The translations under genes and the position numbers were made by a program. From SB11 sp035906255 (GTDB lineage: Bacteria > Bacteroidota > Bacteroidia > UBA8524): a DNA stretch of 64,000 bases. Position 1 is the stretch's first letter. Each line of letters starts with the position of its first letter. The stretch covers positions 124,001-188,000 of the forward strand of contig JAMIFM010000018.1 of the NCBI GenBank assembly GCA_035906255.1, written 5' to 3'. Below, one piece after another: positions 1 to 7,778 of this stretch. The notes under the pieces were generated by a model, which worked only from the letters and a program-made list of their open reading frames with translations, was not told the origin of the DNA and made no database searches.

Positions 1-255
1 GAAATTAAGCCCCGAAGTGTTGAGATTAAAGAGTTTGAGATAACGGGCATTGAATTACCCAATATACATTTTAGGGTGGTGTGCAGTAAAGGTACTTATA
101 TCCGTACCCTTGCATACGATTTTGGCCGTGCATTAAACAGCGGAGCTTATTTGGCTGCTTTGTGCCGTACCCGTATCGGTGAATTTTTATTAAAAGATGC
201 GGTAGAGGTGGAAGACTTGGTGAACGAGATAAAAGAAAAACGGGCGGTTCAATAA
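1..255 (+). CDS. truB: tRNA pseudouridine(55) synthase TruB, C-terminal fragment
   Basis: Only the last 84 codons are in the window; the start lies upstream. TruB isomerises U55 in the T-loop of tRNAs to pseudouridine. The fragment contains GTYIRTLAYDFGRAL (about codons 31-45), typical of the C-terminal half of the TruB catalytic domain, followed by an LCRTRIGEF segment also usual in the family. The stop (TAA, 253-255) is 3 nt from the stop of the convergent lipoprotein gene, so the two 3' ends share almost no spacer. Identification is from recalled family motifs; the catalytic Asp is not in the visible part. Confidence 0.9.
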   Translation, partial: EIKPRSVEIKEFEITGIELPNIHFRVVCSKGTYIRTLAYDFGRALNSGAYLAALCRTRIGEFLLKDAVEVEDLVNEIKEKRAVQ

Positions 256-258
256 AAT

Positions 259-738
259 TTACGCGTAGGCTATTTCACCAAACATACCCTGCAAATGACC
301 CGCCTGTGCCGAAGTATTGCAACTGTCTAAACGGATTTTCCATTCTTCCAACATTGTATTAAACGTTTCAACTACCTCCTTAAACTCACGCAACGATTTA
401 AGGGCATCGTCTGTTTTCACAATACCGTCTTCAAACATTTTTTTCCAAGCATCGTAAGCCCTTGTGTGTTGCTCCCATTTTAGAGTGGCAGCCTCATAGT
501 CAGTTTTCAGGGCAAGACATTTCATAGCTGCACTATCCGCAGTAGCACTGTCAATCTTAATATCTTTAAGTCCCACTTTTAATTGCAATCCCCAATTGCT
601 TACCATATCGGCAGTTGCAGCCCAGTCTTTTTCAATAGCACTCATTTCTGCCCTAATGGCATCACGTTTTTCGTCCTTGTGTTTGCAAGCAGTAATCAAT
701 AAAACCGATAATAGGGCAAATGCTAAAAACTGTTTCAT
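259..738 (-). CDS. hypothetical lipoprotein, 159 aa
   Basis: The N-terminus is a lipoprotein signal with a lipobox ending ITAC, so Cys18 would be lipidated. The mature part (CKHKDEK...) is charged and looks mostly helical, with no catalytic motif I recognise. Residues 2 and 3 after Cys are Lys and His rather than acidic, so there is no clear Bacteroidota surface-export signal, and a periplasmic-facing location is as likely. It is convergent with truB. A possible promoter box (TAatTTTG on the minus strand) lies near 762-769. Function unknown. Confidence 0.75.
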   Translation of the reverse strand: MKQFLAFALLSVLLITACKHKDEKRDAIRAEMSAIEKDWAATADMVSNWGLQLKVGLKDIKIDSATADSAAMKCLALKTDYEAATLKWEQHTRAYDAWKKMFEDGIVKTDDALKSLREFKEVVETFNTMLEEWKIRLDSCNTSAQAGHLQGMFGEIAYA

Positions 739-859
739 GGGTATAAAGTTCTTGCTTCAAAATTAGGTGTGTAATGCTTGTATAGCAAGTACGATTTAGT
801 CGAACAAAATCCGGCGTGAAAGGCAAAATAAATATATTGCGGTGGTTAGGAGTTTACCT

Positions 860-1858
860 ATGAGAAAATTAGCGAGAATAGAAAGAGTAGCCAAAGTATC
901 ACCAATACCCGATGCAGATTCTATAGAAGTAGCAACTGTTCAAAGTTGGAATGTGGTGATAAAAAAGGGTGAGTTTAAAGAGGGTGATTTATGCGTGTAT
1001 TGTGAGATTGATTCTTTTTTGCCGGTGAGGGAGGAGTTTGAGTTTTTACGCAAAAGCTCCTTTAAAAAAATGGAGGATAAAGAAGGGTTTAGATTACGGA
1101 CAATAAAGTTGCGCGGACAGGTTTCGCAGGGCTTGCTTTTACAATTATCAATTATAGGAAACGGCGATAAATACCCTGTTGGCCATGAGGTAACAGATTT
1201 ATTAGGTATCACAAAATATGAGCCTCCGATTCCGGCAGGTACAGAGGGTACTATAAAAGGGGGCTTCCCATCATTTATTAGTAAAACTGATGAAGAACGG
1301 ATACAGAATTTGGCTGAAGAATATAGTTCTTATAAAGATATTGAGTTTTATGCAACGGAGAAACTAGACGGTACTTCAATAACTTGCTACACTTACGAAG
1401 GTAATTTTGGTGTTTGTCAGCGAAACTATGAGTTAGAAGAAGCAAACAATATGTATTGGGAAACAGTTGCAAGATTGAGTATCAAAGAAAAGTTGATGCA
1501 ACTGAATAAAAATATTGCCCTACAAGGTGAACTAATCGGGCCAAGCATCCAAGGTAACCCTTACCAATTAAAAGAGCGTACGATTAAGGTATTTTCAGTA
1601 TTTGATATAGATAATAGCCAGTATTATAAGTTTGAAGAGTTTATTGCCTTAACAAAAGAATTATCAATAGATACTGTTCCGCTGATTGAAACATCAATGA
1701 AGTTACCGGAGACAATAGATATGCTGTTGCAACTTGCTGATGGAAAATCAGCCCTCAATCCCCAAACAAACCGAGAAGGGCTTGTATTACGTAGTTTGTC
1801 AGGTATTTGGGTTTCATTTAAAGTAATTTCAAACCTGTTTTTACTGAGCGAAAAATAA
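860..1858 (+). CDS. RNA ligase, DRB0094 (DraRnl / Rnl5-like) family
   Basis: ATP-dependent RNA ligase of the nucleotidyltransferase superfamily, 332 aa from the ATG at 860. That start is chosen over the upstream GTG (842) because AGGAG at 848-852 sits 7 nt before it and MRKLARIERV matches how such proteins begin. Motif I is EKLDGTS with the adenylated lysine at K168; EGLVLRS (motif IV) and SFKV (motif V) lie near the C-terminus. The roughly 110 residues before the ligase core (VWN/VVIKKGEF... GDLCVY) resemble the OB-like N-terminal domain of Deinococcus DraRnl, which seals nicked RNA in RNA/DNA-type duplexes. It stands alone: no kinase-phosphatase, Hen1 or RtcB partner is adjacent. The biological substrate is unknown. 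Confidence 0.85.
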   Translation: MRKLARIERVAKVSPIPDADSIEVATVQSWNVVIKKGEFKEGDLCVYCEIDSFLPVREEFEFLRKSSFKKMEDKEGFRLRTIKLRGQVSQGLLLQLSIIGNGDKYPVGHEVTDLLGITKYEPPIPAGTEGTIKGGFPSFISKTDEERIQNLAEEYSSYKDIEFYATEKLDGTSITCYTYEGNFGVCQRNYELEEANNMYWETVARLSIKEKLMQLNKNIALQGELIGPSIQGNPYQLKERTIKVFSVFDIDNSQYYKFEEFIALTKELSIDTVPLIETSMKLPETIDMLLQLADGKSALNPQTNREGLVLRSLSGIWVSFKVISNLFLLSEK

Positions 1859-1916
1859 CAGTATCGTACTCATACAAAGGGTAGCTTAGCAAAATAAATG
1901 TAATATTGCACTTGTT

Positions 1917-2336
1917 ATGCAAGAGAACCCTGTACATTCAAGCAAAGCTCCCGAACCTGTAGGTTTATACCCCCATGCACGCCGTGTAGGCAATTTATTG
2001 TTCCTTTCAGGCGTTGGTCCACGCGAGCGCGGTACTAAAAAAATACCCGGTGTTGATTTGGATGAAAACGGCAATATTGCAAGCTATGATATCGCTACCC
2101 AGTGCCGCAGCGTGTTTCAAAATGTTCGTTATGTGCTTGAAGATGCGGGTAGCAGTTGGGATAAAATTGTGGATGTTACCGTGTTTCTTACCAATATGAA
2201 AGACGATTTCCCGATTTATAATAAACTATGGGCAGAGTATTTTGCCGAAAACCCTCCTTGCCGCACTACCATTGAGATTAATTGCCTGCCTACACCAATA
2301 GCGATTGAGCTAAAGGTGATTGCCACGATTGACTAA
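1917..2336 (+). CDS. RidA/YjgF family protein, 2-aminomuconate deaminase-like
   Basis: A 139-aa single-domain member of the YjgF/YER057c/UK114 family, whose trimers hydrolyse reactive enamines/imines. The conserved substrate-binding arginine is present in PPCRTTIEI near the C-terminus. The N-terminal part (YPHARRVGNLLFLSG, then IPGVDLDENG) resembles 2-aminomuconate deaminase of the kynurenine pathway more than housekeeping RidA. No other kynurenine-catabolic gene is adjacent; a cyclase-family gene lies 26 kb away, so pathway assignment is only suggestive. A weak promoter-like TAATATTGC lies at 1901-1909, giving a very short leader. Confidence 0.8.
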   Translation: MQENPVHSSKAPEPVGLYPHARRVGNLLFLSGVGPRERGTKKIPGVDLDENGNIASYDIATQCRSVFQNVRYVLEDAGSSWDKIVDVTVFLTNMKDDFPIYNKLWAEYFAENPPCRTTIEINCLPTPIAIELKVIATID

Positions 2337-2349
2337 GGGCAGGGCAAAA

Positions 2350-3504
2350 TCAAGCATATCTGTTTTTATTAAACAACCGCTGGCCGGGGAATGTGGTGAG
2401 TAACCCTTCTGAAAGGCGTATCAGTACATACGATGCCCATAGCGAAAACTTCTTAAACGGATTAAGTTTATGGTGTTCAGGGTGTACTATCTTCACACAT
2501 TGTTGGCTGAGTATAGTGTTGAGGTGTGATTTGAAACGACTGCAAAATCCATCATCCATCACGCTTATATCAAACTCAATACTTGCGTAGGCACTTAAAA
2601 AATTGAGGTTGTATGAGCCTACTGCACACCACTTGCCATCTACACAGGCAATTTTTGCGTGCAATACGCTGGGTTGCCATTCGTAAATCTCAATTTTGTT
2701 GCGCAGCAAATAAGCATATAAGTACTCAATGGCTTTTTTTGCAAACGGTACATCCGATGTGCCTGCCAGTAATACCTTTACTTTTACCCCCCGTTTTGCT
2801 GCATTTTTAAGGGCTTTTCTAAAACGGCTGCCGGGCAAAAAGTAGCTGTTGGCAATAATCACTTCAGTTTTTGCACTGTTAATGGCTTTTATGTATGCAC
2901 GGGCAATTTGGTTTTTTCCGCGCAGCCAATCGTTTTGTAATAGCTGTATGTGTTGTTTATCGTCGGGTGGGGTATGTTTTTCAAACAGTCTGAAACGTCG
3001 ACTTTTGGGTATGTACCACTGGGTGAATATTTGCTTGCACACTTTAAAAATATTCTTGCAAACAGGGCCTTCAATCAATAAGGCATAATCCAGCCAAGGG
3101 GTTTTACCGTCCATACCTGAATAGTGGTTGGATATATTGATGCCCCCCACCAGTGCTTTGCAACGGTCGGCCACTACAATTTTGTGGTGCAAGCGGCGAC
3201 CCCAAGCCCATTTACGCCCGGTATATACTGTACCGAATATGCGGAGTTTTATCCCTGCTGCTGTTAATTTGTGGGCAAGGCCGCCCATGTGTTTAGAGCC
3301 GTAGGCATCCACAACAATATATATGGAAATCCCTTTTTGAGCAGCCTTTATTAGTGCTGCGGAGATGCGTTTGCCCGTATCGTCGTTATCAAAAATGTAG
3401 GTTTGCAGGTGTATTTCGTGCTCGGCATCTGTTATTAGCTTTTCAAGCCTTGCAAAATAATCTTCGCCGCCGTGCACCAGCTTCACACCGTATGCTTCGT
3501 GCAC
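2350..3504 (-). CDS. phospholipase D-family protein, cardiolipin synthase B-like
   Basis: A 384-aa protein with two complete HxKx4D motifs: H106-K108-D113 (LHHKIVVAD) and H282-K284-D289 (LHAKIACVD), the two halves of a phospholipase D active site. The layout, with no N-terminal membrane pair, matches ClsB-type cardiolipin/phosphatidylglycerol synthases rather than ClsA. Such enzymes join two phospholipid headgroups at the inner membrane. It is convergent with the RidA gene (13 nt between stops). Other PLD-family activities (phosphodiesterase or nuclease) cannot be excluded by sequence alone. Confidence 0.82.
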   Translation of the reverse strand: MHEAYGVKLVHGGEDYFARLEKLITDAEHEIHLQTYIFDNDDTGKRISAALIKAAQKGISIYIVVDAYGSKHMGGLAHKLTAAGIKLRIFGTVYTGRKWAWGRRLHHKIVVADRCKALVGGINISNHYSGMDGKTPWLDYALLIEGPVCKNIFKVCKQIFTQWYIPKSRRFRLFEKHTPPDDKQHIQLLQNDWLRGKNQIARAYIKAINSAKTEVIIANSYFLPGSRFRKALKNAAKRGVKVKVLLAGTSDVPFAKKAIEYLYAYLLRNKIEIYEWQPSVLHAKIACVDGKWCAVGSYNLNFLSAYASIEFDISVMDDGFCSRFKSHLNTILSQQCVKIVHPEHHKLNPFKKFSLWASYVLIRLSEGLLTTFPGQRLFNKNRYA

Positions 3505-3617
3505 TTTTCCTTTGGTTTTATATGGTGATAAAGTTGCGATGCGCTAATTTACACAGTATGCAGCTACCGTGCAGGTTATTTTACTACGAAAAGCAGGAAA
3601 TACCTGTAAGGCAATGA

Positions 3618-4394
3618 TTATTTGCCCTTAAAATCGGGATTACGTTTTTCAACAAAGGCAGCCATACCTTCTTTTTGGTCTTCGGTAGCAAACAGCATAT
3701 AAAAGTTTTTGCGTTCAAAATACAAGCCTTCGGTAAGGTTGCTTTCATACGATTTTAATACGCTTTCTTTTGCCATTTGTACGGCTATGGGCGATTTATC
3801 GGCAATGTCTTTGGCCAGCTTCACAGCCTCTTCCAAGTACACTTCTACAGGCACTATTTTGTTTATCAGGCCTGCTTGCAAAGCACGTTCAGCACTGATG
3901 AAATTTCCGGTAAGTACCATTTCCATTGCAAGGGCTTTACCAACAGCACGGGGTAAACGTTGTGTGCCGCCTGCGCCGGGCATTACGCCTATTTTTATTT
4001 CGGGCTGGCCAAACTGTGCAGTTTCTGATGCTACCACCATATCGCAGTGCATTACCAACTCACAGCCGCCACCCAAAGCAAATCCTGATACGGCAGCAAT
4101 AATGGGCTTCTTGGTACGCTTTATCTGATCCCAAGTGCTAAACTGGTCAATCTTAAGCATATCAACAGCGGTTTTACCGCTCATTTGTTTAATATCAGCA
4201 CCTGCGGCAAAAGCACGCTCGTTGCCTGTTATAATAATCACCCGCACCTCATCGTCGTTATCCAGTTCTTTCAAAGCGTCGCGCACTTCGCCCATCAGTT
4301 GCAGGTTTAGCGCGTTCAGTTCTTTGGGTCTGTTCAGGCGGATGAGGGCAATGTGTTGGTCGTAACGGGGTTCTACTATTATAAATTCAGGCAT
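3618..4394 (-). CDS. enoyl-CoA hydratase/isomerase (crotonase) family
   Basis: A 258-aa crotonase-fold enzyme, the usual size. The oxyanion-hole segment is AFAAGADIKQM (residues 61-71) and GGGCEL (108-113). The two glutamates equivalent to the catalytic pair of rat enoyl-CoA hydratase are present (E112 in CEL, E132 in QPEIKIG). This supports syn-hydration of trans-2-enoyl-CoA in beta-oxidation or a related pathway. It is a single gene with no other beta-oxidation genes beside it; the acyl-CoA thioesterase is 42 kb away. The exact acyl-CoA substrate cannot be read from sequence. Confidence 0.88.
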   Translation of the reverse strand: MPEFIIVEPRYDQHIALIRLNRPKELNALNLQLMGEVRDALKELDNDDEVRVIIITGNERAFAAGADIKQMSGKTAVDMLKIDQFSTWDQIKRTKKPIIAAVSGFALGGGCELVMHCDMVVASETAQFGQPEIKIGVMPGAGGTQRLPRAVGKALAMEMVLTGNFISAERALQAGLINKIVPVEVYLEEAVKLAKDIADKSPIAVQMAKESVLKSYESNLTEGLYFERKNFYMLFATEDQKEGMAAFVEKRNPDFKGK

Positions 4395-4519
4395 GAGGAG
4401 TAGTGGTTAGTAATTAGTGACTGGTGTCATGTTACCTCCTCAAATAAATCTTGGGGTGATAACGTTACAATTATCGTAACTAAAATTTCAAATCAGAAAT
4501 CAGAAATCAAAAAAATCAA

Positions 4520-5248
4520 TTAATGGTGTACCAGCAAGTTTAGCAAGCCTACCACAATCCCGATAAGTATGGCGGTAAGTTTCATGCGGTTGAAGCGGTG
4601 GTTTTCGCTGCTTTCAAACAGTATGGTGGTTGAAATGTGAAGGAATGAACCGATAACCAAAGCCAGTATGTTGTGTAATGATTCTTCGTTCAATGTGTCG
4701 AATTGGCTGCCAACCAGTGCGCCTATAAGCGACATTGAGGCATATAGTACCATTAACGGAAATACTATTTTGTTGCTAAGATGGTTAGCGCGCAGCACAC
4801 TCACCAATACAAATGCTGCGGGTATTTCGTGCAGAGCAATACCTGTTATCATGGCAGTGCCGAAACCTGCATTGTGGTAAGCTCCTGTGCCAATAGGAAT
4901 ACCCTCGATAAAGCTGTGTATGCTTAGTGCTGCAATTAACGAAACAGGTATGCGGTGGCTGTGTTTTTTTTCTTCGGGATGATAGTGACCGTGGTCGGCA
5001 CCTTTGGTAAAAAAATCAAGAAATACCTGTAGTAAGAACCCCGCCAGTACAAACATTCCCGCAAACTCGCTGTCGTGCCCGCTGAAAACGTGGGGCATTA
5101 GTATCAGTATGCTAAGCGACAGCAGGAACGAGCCGCTAAAGGCCAGCAACAGCTTGGTAAAGGACTCTTTTCCCCTGTTTAGGAAAAAGCCCATTATACC
5201 GCCTGAAAAGGGGGCTAAAAATAGTGCTGCGTACCAGTAGAAACTCAT
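4520..5248 (-). CDS. ZIP-family divalent metal transporter
   Basis: A 242-aa polytopic membrane protein with about eight hydrophobic segments. The metal-site signatures are HSFIEG (H111...E115) in the fourth helix and ALHEIP (H140, E141) in the fifth. A histidine-rich loop (DHGHYHPEEKKHSH, residues 85-98) precedes them, as in many ZIP proteins that import Zn2+ or related ions. It is the last gene of a minus-strand operon: its ATG overlaps the stop of the PAP2 gene by 4 nt, indicating translational coupling. The AT-rich 125 nt after it contain short repeats of the type AATCAGAAATCAG. Confidence 0.88.
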   Translation of the reverse strand: MSFYWYAALFLAPFSGGIMGFFLNRGKESFTKLLLAFSGSFLLSLSILILMPHVFSGHDSEFAGMFVLAGFLLQVFLDFFTKGADHGHYHPEEKKHSHRIPVSLIAALSIHSFIEGIPIGTGAYHNAGFGTAMITGIALHEIPAAFVLVSVLRANHLSNKIVFPLMVLYASMSLIGALVGSQFDTLNEESLHNILALVIGSFLHISTTILFESSENHRFNRMKLTAILIGIVVGLLNLLVHH

Positions 5249-5817
5249 GCTTGTATATCTTTCAGGGTTTTTGTTAGCAAACGGTAGGCCAACCAGCCCA
5301 GTATGCTTCCCACTAATGCTCCCGTAAGCACATCAAGCGGGTAGTGTTTGCCAACATATACTTGGGCATAAGCCACTGAAGCCGCCCACAATAGCAGTGC
5401 GAAGGTAGCCCAACGGAAACGTTTTTTTAGCAGTAACAAAAAAAACACAGCCATAGCAAAATGGTTAGTAGCGTGGGCTGAAAAGTAGCCATATTGACCG
5501 CCACAGCCTACCCGTTCGGTCATTTTGCCTTTTAAGGTAATTTCATGGCAGGGGCGGGGACGCTTGGTAATGTTTTTAACGGTATCGGCCAAAATGGTAT
5601 TGCCCACAATAATCATAGCCACTGTAACTGCTAAAATATAGAGGGTGTTTTTTAGGCGGTAGGTTTTATAAAAGTATCCTATTAGTAACAGATATAGGGG
5701 TATCCAAGTCCATTTTTCCCGTAGCAAGGGCATTAAAAAATCAAAAAAGGCGTTACTGCCTGTTTTGTTAATCAGCAAAAACAATTGGGTGTCCCACTGT
5801 ATCAGTTGTTCAAGCAC
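5245..5817 (-). CDS. PAP2-family phosphatase, integral membrane
   Basis: A 190-aa membrane protein with the three acid-phosphatase motifs: KNITKRPRP (K81...R88-P89), SAH (113-115) and AQVYVGKHYPLD (152-162). The nucleophile histidine (H158) and general-acid histidine (H115) are present. The arginine normally opening the third motif is Gln152. Likely role is dephosphorylation of undecaprenyl-pyrophosphate, phosphatidate or a related lipid phosphate in the periplasmic leaflet. It sits between the methyltransferase (4 nt away) and the ZIP gene (4-nt overlap) in one operon. Confidence 0.85.
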   Translation of the reverse strand: MLEQLIQWDTQLFLLINKTGSNAFFDFLMPLLREKWTWIPLYLLLIGYFYKTYRLKNTLYILAVTVAMIIVGNTILADTVKNITKRPRPCHEITLKGKMTERVGCGGQYGYFSAHATNHFAMAVFFLLLLKKRFRWATFALLLWAASVAYAQVYVGKHYPLDVLTGALVGSILGWLAYRLLTKTLKDIQA

Positions 5818-5821
5818 GCCG

Positions 5822-6556
5822 TCAGTTTGGTTTTTGTACTACGAATATAAGCCTGTCAGACGTTTGCCTGTTAAATTCTCCTAAACGGTAATCACCAAAT
5901 ACGTGTTGTATATTAAATCCTGTTTTGGTAAAAAGAGTTTCAAAATCGGTTTTGTTGCTGGCATCCACCTTTTCTTTATATCGGTGTTCTTCACCATCTG
6001 CAAAAAACGAGATTGTTTTTATAATTCGCCCCTCTTCAATTTTTTTAGTAATGGTAAACTCAATCCCTTCAACTGTTTTGGTTTCTTGGGGTTTGAGGGT
6101 GGGCAGTATTTTTTCAGCATTAAAGTAATCTAATACCAGCCTTCCGCCGGGTTTTAGTGCTTCATATACTGTGCGCAGGGCTTTCAGGTTATCACTGCGG
6201 TCTTCAAAATACCCGAAACTGGTAAAAAGGTTAAGGGCAATATTGTATTCCTCGTGGGCGCAATGCTCGCGCATATCGGCCACAAAAAAGTGCAGAGTGG
6301 GGGTTTGGTGCAAGTTGGCTTCGGCAATACTTTGCGGGCTAATATCAATGCCCGTTACGTTGTACCCTTTGTTGTTTAAATAAATGCTGTGCCTGCCTTT
6401 GCCGCAGGCTACATCTAAAAACTTTGCACCCTGTGCGGGTTGAAGGAAATCTACCAAACGGTCGATAAAATACTGCGCCTCGTTATCATCCCTGTTTTTG
6501 TATAAGATGTGATAATACGGGGTATTAAACCAGTCTTTAAACCACTCACTGTCCAT
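5822..6556 (-). CDS. class I SAM-dependent methyltransferase
   Basis: A 244-aa Rossmann-fold methyltransferase. Motif I is FLDVACGKGRHS, followed by GYNVTGIDIS with the acidic residue that binds the SAM ribose; LNLFTSFGYF and LKPGGRLVLDYF are motifs II and III. The substrate is not evident, with small molecules more likely than nucleic acid given the fold size. It is the first gene of the methyltransferase-PAP2-ZIP operon. A minus-strand promoter box TTACCTTTGC lies 7 nt upstream of the ATG (6563-6572), so the mRNA leader would be extremely short. Confidence 0.85.
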   Translation of the reverse strand: MDSEWFKDWFNTPYYHILYKNRDDNEAQYFIDRLVDFLQPAQGAKFLDVACGKGRHSIYLNNKGYNVTGIDISPQSIAEANLHQTPTLHFFVADMREHCAHEEYNIALNLFTSFGYFEDRSDNLKALRTVYEALKPGGRLVLDYFNAEKILPTLKPQETKTVEGIEFTITKKIEEGRIIKTISFFADGEEHRYKEKVDASNKTDFETLFTKTGFNIQHVFGDYRLGEFNRQTSDRLIFVVQKPN

Positions 6557-6562
6557 TGTGGC

Positions 6563-6572
6563 GCAAAGGTAA
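6563..6572 (-). promoter_or_regulatory. Bacteroidota -7 promoter box upstream of the methyltransferase operon
   Basis: On the minus strand the sequence reads TTACCTTTGC, matching the TAnnTTTG -7 box of Bacteroidota primary sigma promoters. It ends 7 nt before the ATG at 6556. No clear TTTG is seen 19-20 nt further upstream. Confidence 0.5.
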
Positions 6573-6631
6573 CGGTTTTCTGCAAAGGGTTTGTATTTCG
6601 TGCCTAACTATGGAGTGAGGTGGAGTGAATG

Positions 6632-6657
6632 AAAAAGGCAGCTTTAAGAGCTGCCTT
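6632..6657 (-). terminator. intrinsic terminator after the SPOR gene
   Basis: A 9-bp stem AAGGCAGCT/AGCTGCCTT with a 5-nt loop. On the minus strand it is followed by a run of T, placed 15 nt after the stop at 6672. It ends the deoC-SPOR transcript. Confidence 0.75.
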
Positions 6658-6671
6658 CAAATAAATATTTT

Positions 6672-7088
6672 TTAGTAACAGGGTTCAACCGGAGGTGGGT
6701 TGATTTTGTCTTCTATTAAAATAAGGGTGGGAAAATCTTGTGTGAGTTTAAACAATAATGCCTGTGCATCCAGCTTGGTTTTGTAATCGCCCACACGTAC
6801 TTTAAAATAGGGCGAATCAAACGTTAGATACACGGGACAATTGGGGTACATATTGCTGAATTTTTCTTTGGCAATTTTTGCATCGTTGCGTTTTTGCGAA
6901 ACGATGATTTGTATGCGAAACCCTTTGCTTAAACTGTCGTTGATGTTTTCTTGCTTGCGTTGGTCAATGTATTCATTCACCTTTTCATCCACATTAATGG
7001 TTATTTTACCTTTGGAAGTGTCTTGCCCGAATAGGGCAACAACACCTGTGGTTAAAATGGCAAATAGGGTGCAGGCAAGTTTTTTCAT
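6672..7088 (-). CDS. secreted SPOR-domain protein, 138 aa
   Basis: An N-terminal Sec signal peptide (MKKLACTLFAILTTGVVALFG) is followed by a short linker and a SPOR-like domain (about residues 56-128). This contains the GFRIQIIVSQ strand, the helix KRNDAKIAKEKF, and YFKVRVGDYKTKLDAQALLFKL. SPOR domains bind denuded glycan strands of septal peptidoglycan, so a periplasmic cell-wall role is plausible. It overlaps the deoC stop by 4 nt and is probably co-translated with it. A terminator follows. Confidence 0.8.
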   Translation of the reverse strand: MKKLACTLFAILTTGVVALFGQDTSKGKITINVDEKVNEYIDQRKQENINDSLSKGFRIQIIVSQKRNDAKIAKEKFSNMYPNCPVYLTFDSPYFKVRVGDYKTKLDAQALLFKLTQDFPTLILIEDKINPPPVEPCY

Positions 7089-7741
7089 TTTACATCCAAT
7101 AATTTTAAACCGTGAGATGAACCTATGCGGGCGGCTCCTGCTTCAATAATCTTGATGGCTTGCTCACGGTTGCGTATTCCGCCCGATGCTTTAATCAAGG
7201 TTTTATCAGGCAGCAAGCTGCGCAACATGGCTACTGTTTCAGGAGTGATACCGCCGGGCAGCATACCGCTTGATGTTTTCACAAAATCGGCACTGTTTGC
7301 AACGGCTATTTCACAAAGTTTAGTAATTTCTTCAGTGGTTAGCAAGCCGGTTTCAAAAATCAGCTTGGCTTTTTTGTTTTGCAGGTGGCAAGCGGTCACC
7401 ATACTGCTGATGTCGTTTTCAACCGCATTGTAATCGCCCGATTTAACAGCCGCAATATTTATTACCGCGTCTATCTCGTCAGCACCATCGCGCAATGCTT
7501 GTTTCACCTCTTCAACTTTTGCCGATGTGCGGCCATAGCCGAAAGGGAACCCTACAACGGTAATTACTTTAACGGGGGCTTTGGCTTCGTTAATTACCTT
7601 ACGGGCAGTATTAACAAAAAACGGGGGTATGCACACGCCAAACATATTGTGTTGTATGGCCTGCGTACAAATCTTAATCACTTCATCACGACTGGTATCG
7701 GGTTTCAGTCGCGTGTACTCAATACATGCGGATAAATCCAT
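7085..7741 (-). CDS. deoC: deoxyribose-phosphate aldolase
   Basis: A 218-aa DeoC of normal length for the short bacterial type. It cleaves 2-deoxy-D-ribose-5-phosphate to glyceraldehyde-3-phosphate and acetaldehyde in deoxynucleoside catabolism. The Schiff-base lysine is K155 in ADFVKTSSGM, the second active-site lysine is K184 in LIKASGGIR, and the catalytic acid corresponds to D91 in DEIDAVIN. It is followed, with a 4-nt overlap, by the SPOR gene. No other deo genes are adjacent. It lies 37 nt downstream of the secA stop on the same strand. Confidence 0.95.
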   Translation of the reverse strand: MDLSACIEYTRLKPDTSRDEVIKICTQAIQHNMFGVCIPPFFVNTARKVINEAKAPVKVITVVGFPFGYGRTSAKVEEVKQALRDGADEIDAVINIAAVKSGDYNAVENDISSMVTACHLQNKKAKLIFETGLLTTEEITKLCEIAVANSADFVKTSSGMLPGGITPETVAMLRSLLPDKTLIKASGGIRNREQAIKIIEAGAARIGSSHGLKLLDVK

Positions 7742-7778
7742 AGTCTGTTCTCTAAGCAGCTTTCTTTGTGTCTCTTAT

